Assembly (NCBI GenBank): GCA_019925095.2 | Contig: CM034401.1 | Coordinates: forward strand, 7,351,838 to 7,415,837 | Length of the DNA stretch: 64,000 nucleotides | Reading direction: 5' to 3' | From: Dendrolimus kikuchii | Taxonomy: Eukaryota; Arthropoda; Insecta; Lepidoptera; Lasiocampidae | Shown here: positions 11,900-22,200 of the stretch, piece after piece | Layout of the letters: each line of letters starts with the position of its first letter | Numbering within the stretch: the first letter of the stretch is position 1 | The notes under the pieces: model-generated | Told to the model about the DNA's origin: nothing | Databases searched by the model: none | What the model saw: only the letters and a program-made list of their open reading frames with translations | Position numbers and translations under genes: made by a program

Positions 11900-12940
11900 A
11901 GTGCCGTACCATATTTTAGTCAATTTTACCATATGTTATAGAAAATAATATAGTACGGAATATACTATATTATATTCTTAGCTAATTCAATTGTCACGCT
12001 TTTTGTTCTGATTCTTATGATTTTTTGAAAAAAAATCTTTGCTGGTCAAAGCAAAAAGTAATAATAATAATACATGAAAATGCAATAATGAAATAAATAA
12101 AATATAAAATAAGTAACGAAAATACTATGTGTACTTTTCCCCGAAATTTTTCTAAAGTACTTTAATTTTAGAGCTTAAAAGCAAAAATATTATATTTTCT
12201 TCAAAAAAAAGTGACAACCCTAGCAGTGCGTTACGGGTACGCAGATGTGCTACATAAATTTACGCTCACAAGTTTATAAAAAATGCTTCACTTTATTTGA
12301 CTTTCTGTTTACGTAGGCTCCATCCGTATAATAAATAGCGTTGGACCGACCTGCGTGCAAAAATATAATTCATAATAATTTTATTTTAAAAACCTAATGG
12401 GTACATAAACGTGTGTGTTTAACAGTTTAGGCAAGCAACGCTAAAGGTTCTTAGTTACCGTTAATTAATTAGAGGCAAATAAGTATTTATCCATTCGTAT
12501 TTTCGTTAAATTAGAACCAGTGTGGAGTCAACATCATAAAGTTAAATCCAATTTGTAAACGAGTGTTTGCTCTCGCCACTTCACAGTTGTACGCTATTAG
12601 GACTCCAAGGTTTGACGCGTGGTAAAGCCATTTACTTACCTTAGACTTATTATATTTTATATTATGCCCGCAATTTTACCCGCGTTCATTTTATGTCCCG
12701 CACCATTAGGTTGAGCGTTGTGTTATTTAATAATTTATATAAGTACTAGCAGGCCCAATAGATGATGACCTGCTCTTTAAAAAATTTAAACCCGATTGCA
12801 GCGCCACCAATTGTGAATATAAACCATTGTCGAATCCACTTCAACACACACAAAAATTTTATCAAAATTTGTCCAACCGTTTAGTAGTTCAGTGAAATAC
12901 ACACGAACAAAAGAATTTTGTGTAATTATAAAGATACACA
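11900..12940. other. Unassigned AT-rich DNA
   Basis: No coding exon or repeat with clear ends is seen. It contains poly-A and ataata tracts. Confidence 0.35.
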
Positions 12941-12947
12941 ATGAATT

Positions 12948-13232
12948 ATGGAGCGAGCTATGTTGAGAGTGTCTCTTATGGATAAAATAAAAAATAAGGA
13001 TATCCGTAAGAGAACCAAGGTTATCGACATAGCTCGCAAAATTAGCAAGCTGAATTGGAAGTGGGCCGGTCACAGGACTGGAGATTGTGTCTCGGCAAAC
13101 GTAGTGTAGGACACTCTCCAGCCCGATTGACCAACGATCTGGGCAAGAATAGGCGGAGGACCGGGATAGGTGGCGCAAACTTGGGTCAGCCTACGTCCAG
13201 CAGAGGACAACAGTTAGCTGACGACGACACAA
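12948..13232 (+). pseudogene. RTE element 3' fragment (same family as 26138-29376)
   Basis: The conceptual reading matches the end of the intact RTE protein: MERAMLRVSLMDKIKNKDIR, then [19 protein letters not shown], then LGKRSVGHSPARLTNDLGK and a tail ending near AYVQQRT. It has several small deletions and frameshifts. The 3' end runs into a 'gacgacgac' stretch, where the intact copy has (GAA)n. It is an old, 5'-truncated copy. Confidence 0.75.
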
Positions 13233-13736
13233 AAATTCAGCTTTCGTGTGTTTCATATGACGACAATCCGTTGACTTGAAATTTTTACATTACATTTTTA
13301 AATAAAGAGTGGGTTTATCCACTTTTTATTCCAAATAAAAAAAACAGAAACTTATAAAGTTGTCGATGGATTGATTTCCCTAATACCTAATTATTTCTAG
13401 GAGTGAACCATAGCGAAGTGTAAACTTAAATGATGAATGTAAAACTTTGTATCTAACAATTTGTGTTATTACATAATTCTAAAATTTCCGCTAGAAATGT
13501 TACATAGTTACAAAAAATACCTAAAAAAATGTTTTGTTACTGCCCTAGAAAAATAATGGGGAAAGTATACAACTCTCTCATACGTATACAAGCGTGCCAG
13601 TAGCTGAATATACAACACGACCCTAAAACTTAAAACCCTATAATATTGAATAATAGATATTATTATTATATGTACCTAATTAATTTTTCGAAAATTATCG
13701 AATTTCAGGAATATAAATTATTATTATTATTATTAT
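13233..13736. other. Unassigned AT-rich DNA
   Basis: No gene is seen. It ends in an (att)n run and a poly-T tract that belongs to the tail of the next element. Confidence 0.35.
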
Positions 13737-14062
13737 TTTTTTTTTTTTTATTGCAGGAGTTCAGCAGACAGGCAGACGGCCCACTTGGTGGAAAGCGGTT
13801 ACCATCGCCTATGGACATTTGCAACACCAAAGGTGCTACAAATGCGCTGCTGCTCTCTTAAAGGAGACTGGAACCTGGTCATTAATGCCGGAACACAACA
13901 CAAGGTTGTTATGGCGGCATACTCTAGACCAGGGGTGGTCGCCATCCAGTCGAGCAAATACTCTACCACCTGGCTGTGGGTTGTTTAGTCACCTCTTACG
14001 ACAGGCTGCCGGGCCGCAGGAAATTGTATTCTTTCTCCGTTCCTGCTCGGATAGAAATTTAT
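13737..14062 (-). mobile_element. LINE 3' end, family B, minus-strand copy
   Basis: It starts with the reverse-complemented tail (tttttttattgcaggagtt) and runs through gcagacggcccacttggtgg, the gccatccagtcgagcaaata region and ccgcaggaaattgtattctt. It is the longest family B copy in the window and defines the others' limits. The open frames across it are not conserved as protein. Confidence 0.6.
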
Positions 14063-14361
14063 TTACAACAATAAAGGATCTATGAGCTAAATTTATTTGC
14101 CATTCTGTCATTATGGTGCATTATAATAATCACAAAATAAAAAGCCCGATTTGACACCTAAGAATGTTTATAAAAGAACGTAACTTTGAACGAAATCAAC
14201 AAAACTGAAAGCTTTTTTTTCGCCCAACAAATAAGCATCGCCATACAGCGCGGCAATGCAACCAGCCGGGCACGGTCCCATCTGCCAGCGATTTGTTACA
14301 CAGTCTATATATAATAGCTTGTACTATTTATAACTTAATTTATTTTTAATTGTATTTATTG

Positions 14362-14542
14362 TATTGATCGTGTACTAGCGGAGGGTGATGTCAGGAGCCT
14401 TAAGAACAGACGAGTGTGCATGACAAGAGTTATGAATGTCAAAGAAGCAAGTGAGGTGTGTAAGAATGGACCTAAATGGCGCTCTGTTGTTCGTGCCTAC
14501 CCCGCAAGGGAACTGGCGTGAAGTTATGTATGTATGTATGTA
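14362..14542 (+). mobile_element. LINE family A, severely 5'-truncated copy
   Basis: It encodes only the terminal ~50 codons (DRVLAEGDVRSLKNRRVCMT ... YPARELA) and ends in a (TATG)n tail. It is flanked by an 11-bp target duplication, tgtatttattg, at 14351-14361 and 14543-14553. Confidence 0.85.
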
Positions 14543-14708
14543 TGTATTTATTGCAATAGCTTAGCTTTATTTGTTTTTTATACCCTTAGTATTAAAAATG
14601 ATTTAAGAAAAAAAAAATAGTTTATTTAATTGATAACATACCTTATATATACCTATGTGCGTGCCTGCGTGCGTACATGCGTGCGTGTGTGTGTGTATTT
14701 ATATTTTA

Positions 14709-16499
14709 CTAGAGTTTACCCCGCGGCTACGCCGCGGGTTAACCTCTAGTTCCTGCTTCTTGTTTAAAGAGCAGGCGTTAATACAGGTTACAATGTACAC
14801 CATTTTTATGTTAGTGCCATTTGCCCCCGAAAAATTCACTTCATTTTATATCGCAAACTCGATGCTTGATATATTTTCATGCCGATCTCTTGGCATGAGT
14901 ATATATGTCCATTTTCGGCATTAAAACTACATTTAAACAAAATTACAATAAAAACGATCCAGTATTCCCAGTGTTTTCCGAAAACTTAACAGAAAGACAT
15001 ATCGAGTTACTATCGCATTTTTATAGACGATGCATTTTTATATCTATGAACTTGAGAAATGATTGGTCTCATCCAAACTTTCATCCTCTATTACAAACAG
15101 TCCTAGTTTTATTTATCTATCCCCCGTCAATGAAAACTACAAAAATGTAAACAACATCAGCAAAAAGGACAAAAAGAGCAACATGGACAAAAAGGACAAA
15201 AAAGAGTCGAAGAGCAAAAGAGCAAAAGAGCAAAAGGGCAAAAGGGCAAAAGGGCAAACGTGCCCAAGGGCAAAAGGGCAAAAGGGCAAAAGGTCAAAAG
15301 GGCAAAACGGCAAAAGGGCAAAAGGGCAAAAGGGCAAAAGGGCAAAAGGGCAAAAGGGCAAAAGGGCAAAAGGGCAAAAGGGCAAAAGGGCAAAAGGGCA
15401 AAAGGGCAAAAGGGCAAAAGGGCAAAAGGGCAAAAGGGCAAAAGGGCAAAAGGGCAAAAGGGCAAAAGGGCAAAAGGGCAAAAGGGCAAAAGGGCAAAAG
15501 GGCAAAAGGGCAAAAGGGCAAAAGGGCAAAAGGGCAAAAGGGCAAAAGGGCAAAAGGGCAAAAGGGCAAAAGGGCAAAAGGGCAAAAGGGCAAAAGGGCA
15601 AAAGGGCAAAAGGGCAAAAGGGCAAAAGGGCAAAAGGGCAAAAGGGCAAAAGGGCAAAAGGGCAAAAGGGCAAAAGGGCAAAAGGGCAAAAGGGCAAAAG
15701 GGCAAAAGGGCAAAAGGGCAAAAGGGCAAAAGGGCAAAAGGGCAAAAGGGCAAAAGGGCAAAAGGGCAAAAGGGCAAAAGGGCAAAACGGCAAAACGGCA
15801 AAACGGCAAAACGGCAAAACGGCAAAAGGGCAAAAGGGCAAAAGGGCAAAAGGGCAAAAGGGCAAAAGGGCAAAAGGGCAAAACGGCAAAAGGGCAAAAC
15901 GGCAAAACGGCAAAACGGCAAAAGGGCAAAACGGCAAAACGGCAAAAGGGCAAAACGGCAAAACGGCAAAAGGGCAAAAGGGCAAAAGGGCAAAAGGGCA
16001 AAAGGGCAAAAGGGCAAAAGAGCAAAACGGCAAAACGGCAAAAGGGCAAAAGGGCAAAAGGGCAAAAGAGCAAAAGGGCAAAAGGGCAAAAGGGCGAAAG
16101 GGCAAAAGGACAAAAAAGAGTCCAAGAGCAAAAGAGCAAAAGGGCAAAAGGGCAAACGGGCCCAAGGGCAAAAGGGCAAAAGGTCAAAAGGGCAAAAGGG
16201 CAAAACGGCAAAATGGCAAAAGGGCAAAAGTCAAAAGGGCAAACGGGCCCAAGGGCAAAAGGACAAAAAAATCGATCCAAAAGTCTTTCCGTAAAAGGAT
16301 AACAAACAGAGAGACAAATATACTTTTATCCCGGAAACTGTCCCATTTTCCGGGATAAAAAGTATCCTATGTTCATTCTCGGCATCGAAAATATATATAT
16401 ACTGAGTTTCAGCCAAATCGGTCCAGTAGTTTATACGTGAAAACGGAACAGACAGACAGACAGACAGAGTTACTTTCGCATTTATAATATTAATAGGGA
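14709..16499 (-). mobile_element. Helitron-like element carrying a long minisatellite (1.79 kb)
   Basis: On the minus strand the element begins TCCCTATTAATATTATAAAT after an A, followed by a tctgtctgtctg run. It ends with a hairpin (ccgcggcgtagccgcgg, at about 14720-14740) and CTAG before a T. TC...CTAG termini, a 3' subterminal hairpin, an A/T insertion site and no target duplication are the Helitron hallmarks. About 1.1 kb of the interior (15160-16275) is an 8-bp minisatellite. There is no Rep/helicase domain, so the element is non-autonomous. Confidence 0.7.
15160..16275. repeat. 8-bp G-rich minisatellite (AAAGGGCA)n
   Basis: About 1.1 kb of the octamer aaagggca and variants (aaacggca, aaagagca, aaaggtca). 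Roughly 60 units between 15308 and 15786 are unbroken. The unit has no stop codon in any frame on either strand, so long frames encoding Lys/Gly/Gln/Arg repeats (plus) or Phe/Leu/Pro/Cys repeats (minus) open throughout; these are not genes. The plus strand has GGG every 8 nt with 5-nt CAAAA loops, which fits the rule for three-tetrad G-quadruplexes. A marker block near 15200-15300 recurs at 16108-16195 and partly at 16226-16272, which shows higher-order duplication. Confidence 0.95.
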
Positions 16500-17035
16500 T
16501 TACTGGTGCATATATTTCAATTATTATTTTCCTCCAAATAACGAAATAACATATTTTTTATTAATTCTGTTAGGTATTTCATAATAATCTATGGCGAAGC
16601 CCAAAAACAGTTACTTTCTAAGGTGTTTTATTTTTAATTTGTGTTGCTACCAAAAGGTTGTTGTAGTTCATTAACTCAATTCGATTCAGGAAATAACTAT
16701 ATACATATTTATTCCAAAACCTTACATTATTCATGTAAATATATTAAAACAATACTACATAATTATACATATATGTATTGAAATGAAAACAAAGGCGATT
16801 AATGCGATGTGAGACAAAACTTTCTGGTTCCATATCGATTTTGTGAGGTAATTGTGTGACACAAAAAGTAATTAACTAGAAATAAATCAAAACGACTACA
16901 AAGTCGTCTAATTTTAAATCAATTTACTGTGGTAGTCGGTTAACTTGGTTAACAATTTGGAGGTTTCAATCCCTAAATAAGTTGTTATGAGAGCTGTCAA
17001 ATCGGGCTTTTTAATTTTTTATTATTAAAATGCCA
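16500..17035. other. Unassigned AT-rich DNA
   Basis: No gene or repeat with clear ends is recognised. Confidence 0.35.
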
Positions 17036-17410
17036 TTAATGAACCACACCAGTCAATTCTCTATTCTATTCTGTTTTTGTTGAAGTTGACTCCAACACCT
17101 TTAGCATTGATTTTGCCAATGTCACAGTGAATAACTGGATAAAATTAGGTATAAAAATAATAGGTGAACAGTCAATTCTCCAAAGATAAGCATTCCGGCG
17201 ATTGAGAGATTGACAATCACTTGATCTTTTTGCGATATTCAGAGGCATGGTCATAATTCTTTAAACTAAGTAAAACCTGATGCAAAAATTTTGAATTCGC
17301 TCTAATTTATTGAGTTGTTCTACGGTAAGGTCAAGATAACAGGTATCCGCATAGTCAAGGATCGACAATAAAAGCCATTGAGCAAGCGTAAGCTTATTTT
17401 TTTTTACTTT
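17036..17410 (-). pseudogene. Non-LTR RT C-terminal fragment (Jockey-like), decayed
   Basis: On the minus strand, about 17400-17300 reads LAQWLLLSILDYADTCYLDL, then TVEQLNKLERIQNFCIRF. This is the conserved block after the RT palm in Jockey-type elements ('LPLLDYCDVCYLDLTEELLNKL'). A separate frame continues IAKRSSDCQSLNRRNAYLW. Stops and frameshifts show it is a relic. No ends or target duplication were found. Confidence 0.6.
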
Positions 17411-17755
17411 AACGTTAGTTGCAGCGTTGATAGTAATTCAGTAATAAATTTCTTATTATTTTTTAAAATGTGAACTGTGGCGTTTTAAGTTTTCAAAACA
17501 AGTTTGTGGTTTAGCGGCAGTCAAAGACTTACGTTTTGGCCGAGCTGATTTTATTTTATTTAAGTTTATGGCTTGGGAGCTAGGGATTTAGGCCAGATCT
17601 TAGTTTACAATATAGTTTCTTAATTTTCTTAAGCCTATGTGTAGCACAGCTGAACCGTAGGTAATCAGCTAGTACCATTCAATGGAGTTCTTGTGACAAC
17701 TCTAAAGGCCACATTTGACTATACAGTTCACATTTCTCACAAAACACATAATTAC

Positions 17756-18850
17756 TAATAAAACTACGTTTTAACGGTTTTAAGCGCGGTAATTTTATTT
17801 GATTTTTGGTTTTTCCGACGTTTCGGCCACTTTTCAGTGGCCGTGATCACGGAAGACAAAGATGTCAAGTGTCAACGAGTATTGTTAAAGTTTTATTTAG
17901 CCTACCGCCAACTTATTAATTTTAATTATTTAATTTTAATTTTGTTTATGGTTATTATTTAATCTATGGGAGCCTAATCTAATTTACTACCGCTTCGCAA
18001 CATGTTATGGCTTGAAGAGAAGAAGCGGCGCAAGAAACTCTTCAGCAAACATGCCTAGCTCTAATAATTTTATATAATATTAAAATGGGTGGAAGGAAAA
18101 ATAAAAGTAATTATCAGTCAAGTTGGTTTGTGTTCCGTTGTACGCAGAAAGAGCTCACAGTGTCTTGAGGTCTGGCAGCTGGTTTTTGCTGGGTTTGGGT
18201 CTTAATAGTTTTGATAATTGGATCCCAAACAGGTGGTACTTGCCAACCATCTTCTCTATTGAAATTTGGGTGTTTTTTTATTTCAATAGCCTCACGCATC
18301 ATTCTAGGTATGAAACGATTCTCTTTCGCAAGGATTTGTGGGTTATCGAATCTGATGTAGTGGTTGGGTTTATCCAGCGTGTGTTCACTGATCGCAGACT
18401 TCGTAGACCTTGTGTGTTTCATGTCAGCAATGTGTTCTTTTACTCGTGTTTTTATGCTGCCCCTGCATCCTGGAGTGGGATATTGCATTTCACAGGTCTG
18501 AGAAATTGGGTAATCTTTTTCTGCGGCTTGAAATATGTTTTGATTGAAGCTCGCCTGAGGATGTGACCAATTCTGTCTATGACCCCTTTGATGTAGGGTA
18601 GGGTAGCAGGGCACCGCTCAACTGAAGGTGGTTTGGGGCCTTTGTGACGTTGGTGTGGAGTCTTCAGCTGATTGCGTTGTAGAACTCGCTTGACATGCTG
18701 AAGCTCTCCAGCTATGTGGTTCTCGTCACAAATTTTCCGTGCTCTCTGAAACAAAGATTTGCCCACGGTAGCTAACTGACTAGGATGGTGGTGAGACCAA
18801 AAATCAAATAAAATTACCGCGCTTAAAACCGTTAAAACGTAGTTTTATTA
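17756..18850 (-). mobile_element. Penelope-like element, truncated, with 55-bp inverted ends
   Basis: Minus-strand frames at 18114-18766 carry the C-terminal part of a Penelope-like reverse transcriptase (ARKICDENHIAGELQHVKRV; PPSVERCPATLPYIKGVIDR; IKTYFKPQKKITQFLRPVK) and the end of its GIY-YIG endonuclease (TRVKEHIADMKHTRSTKSAI; NRFIPRMMREAIEIKKHPNF; NREDGW). The segment that should contain the GIY and YIG catalytic strands is missing, and the frame shifts there (near 18455-18480). Most of the RT is absent. The ends 17756-17810 and 18796-18850 are perfect 55-bp inverted copies of each other. The 3' terminal block (17756-17906) also exists alone at 29390-29538. Confidence 0.8.
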
Positions 18851-19257
18851 TGTATACAAGTCGCGAAAACTTAAGAAAATATTACGTAATTACTACTCAA
18901 GAACTATCAATATCCTACAACGAGTATTCCTTTTAGAGTAATTTTACACATTTTTAGAAAATAAAACTGCACAGCACAACATCTCCTTTCAGTTCCCGCC
19001 AAAACTCTTGGCTGTGCTGATAACTCAATACATCAGACAAGCCTGTGTAGATTCAGTTCTTTTGCTTGCCACTAACGAAAAAAATAACAACTACTAGCAA
19101 CACTGACTAATGTCAATTTTTTCATTTTTATTTTATTCTACTTTACAGTTGATTGTATTTGTTATTACTCCGTTTTAACCAAATCAAGTGAAAAATGTAT
19201 CCAATATATTGCTACGGCACGTAGACAAACAAAAGTTTAATATTTCACTTTATCAAA
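18851..19257 (+). promoter_or_regulatory. Presumed 5' flank and 5' UTR of the EI24 gene
   Basis: About 400 bp separates the Penelope-like element from the EI24 start codon. I see no unambiguous TATA box or initiator, and the transcription start cannot be placed from sequence alone. The context of the start codon (tcaaaATGg) is favourable for insects. Confidence 0.35.
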
Positions 19258-22200
19258 ATGGAGAGCGTTACAGTCAGTAGCTTTGTCATGTAAAAACTTT
19301 TGCTGATTCTCTTTATTATTGTCTGACTAAAATTCGTTTTTGTTTTAGAATTTTTCTGTGTCGCTGATTAGGGGGTTTATAGACAGTTTAAGAGGTGTAA
19401 CAGTGTTGTTGTACCTGGATAAGGAGATAAATGAAAGAGCGTTAAGTCGGTCCCCTCAGATAGATAGTGAATCGAAAAGTAAACAAAGGCAACCTAAAGT
19501 GAAACAGTAAGTAACATCTGTTTATTTCTACACATGTGTATAATCGTTCTTTACATAGAGTTTTACTTATTTTGAAAGGTTATTGATTCTGTGATTCATA
19601 AGTCATTTGAAATGATTTTGATGAATAAAATTCATATATTTAGATAGATTAACTAATTCAATAATATATTCCGTAAGATTCATTCATTACTAAAATAATT
19701 ACATAATAGGACAGTTCCATTACTTTGACATTGTGATAAAATTAATGGGCTGCTACTCAGTTATCTGGTGCACATATTTTAAGTAGTTGGTGGGTGTAGT
19801 GGGTAGGGGGGAAGGTATACTTACCCTTTCTGCAACTCCTAGGCTTTGGAGTTCTTGAAATATTTTTTTTGGTAGACATAACCTCACCTATTTTTTCACT
19901 AACATTATTGTGATGGGTGTTGAAAGGTCACGTGAGTGACAGACCAGACCAGTTTTTCATTAATATTGCATGTATAAAGTTGAACAATCTTTTTAAAGTC
20001 AAAAAGAAAGCCAGTGATCAACAGAAAAAGAACCAAAAACAACATGTATTGTTAAAAAGTTAAGAAAAAAAAAACACAACAGAGCACATCCACATACACT
20101 ACAAATGTAACCATGAAAATGTTCAAAATGTCGGCCAATAAAGACAAAATTATAAACTATGTATACAAAATAAATAGTAAATGGTTAGAGTCAGTTCTGT
20201 CACTCGTCGGCTGCTATCGTTGCACACTCGCTTCAGGTTGCAGAAAGGGCAAGTATACCTCCCTCCTTAGCCTCTCTGCCCACCTACTACTTATTTCATG
20301 TACCGAATATCTAAGTGGCAGCCCGTTAGTCTCCTTAATTATGGTGAATATAAGTATGATTCACTCCTTAGTTTAGAAACTCTGAAATCTCAAGTGCAGA
20401 ATTTGAGCATTATTGATGGCTGCTATTGTCATTTAAACATTTTTTTTTTACTAACAAGTTATATTTATGTAACAACAAGGACTTCTTATGTCTTTTGTTG
20501 TATTATATTATTACCTATATTTATACTTATGATACTGCCTATTGTTTCCTGTAATTATACTTCTGGAACTGTATCTAATATTACACAATAGAATATTCCA
20601 TTCATAATTATACTAAAACCTTTAGGGTCTTCGTCATATTGAATTAGAGAATGTTTGTAGGCTTATTTAAGGTTCTTCAAAAGCCTACTAACATTCTCTA
20701 TCTCAATATGAATAACACCATTAGTATACATGTGATATTTCTTAAGCCTAAATTTAAGTTTACCACTCTCAACAAGAATATATTTATCTCAGTTTATCAC
20801 AAAATTTGTTACAATTAAGGTCACAAGTCCAGGTAATTTTGCCTTACTCAAATCTTATTTTATACGAAGAGTAATAGTACATTTATAGGCAGCAGGTCCG
20901 CAAGTGCACCCTTTTTAAATTTATTTATCTCGGGTCACCTGATGTTATGGACTACATCTTTTTTATGATGTTGTAATTTATCATACCATAGCATTAAAAC
21001 ACTGTTGTATACAGTGTGTCTACTTCGGTACCCAGTCTGCTTTCCTACTTTTTGACTGTTTTCTTGTTTACATATTTATATGGGATCCCTTTTTGTTATA
21101 CTATTGACAGATGTTACATACTCACAAATTAAAGAAGGATCTCATTTTTCATGGTATCTAGTATTTCTTGGATCCCATGATAAAGACAACATATCTAGAC
21201 ATCTGTCCCGGCTTAACTAGCATTGACCTTGTAATCGTAAATACATTAATCTGGAGTTTGAACTTTGCTATAATTACTTTTTAAATGTTTATCACATTGT
21301 TTTATTTCATATTATAAACAACATAATGTAGTTTTTAAATTATGTTGTCTACTATTATAAAAATTGTAATTAGTAATTATTGTGTTACATAAATATATAG
21401 TCAGTAGATATATTTGTTGGGGGTTAAGAAGACATAATTGATAAATAAACGAGAGGTTTAAGTTGTTACAAGATATATTCTCAAATGTAAAGTCATTGGT
21501 GGTCGCTTTCGTCATCACATTTTTCTTCTGGTTTTTGTTTGGAATTAATTTCCATCGGCGTAGCATATTTATTGCAATTTTCCATTGAAAAACGTTTTAA
21601 TAAATTTTCAATATAATTTTGCTGTCACAAAGTAATGACATTGTCATTATTATTTCTCCATATGTGTATTCCTAAAATAAATTTTGCCTGACCATAATCT
21701 TTTAATCCAAACTCTCTTGAGAGCTCATCTTTAAATTATATAATAGAACCTCTTTCTTCACTTGCCACCAAAATATTGTATACATAAACCAATACATACA
21801 AATAGTTTATATGTTCATCAATATTAATTGGCAAACAAGAATACAAATTGTATATTCCTAAGCTAAGCAAGTTACGCTGGTGATATGAGTAAACAATGTA
21901 GTTTGTTTTTGAAATTTACCATGGTAGGAATCAAACCCGGGGCCTCTGTGTTCCACTGAGCAAGGCAGTCAAACACTTAGCCTGTTCAACTTCAGAGGTC
22001 CTCCAAATATTTGCAAAATATCTTCTTTATAATATCTTACAAATCAATATCAATGTAAATCACATGTGATTTATTACATAAGCTTTATAGTATACAAGTT
22101 TTTTTTTACATTTTCATTTAGTTAATTGTTATGAAATCAATGTCAACAATAAAAACATAATATTTTATAGTGCCTTCCATACTTTATACTCTCTCTAGAT

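Noticed and set aside
15063..16358. Long open frames on both strands (up to 431 codons) encoding Lys/Gly/Arg/Gln or Phe/Leu/Pro/Cys repeats
   Set aside because: They are forced by an 8-bp tandem repeat without stop codons in any frame. Frames open equally on both strands and the content is pure repeat.
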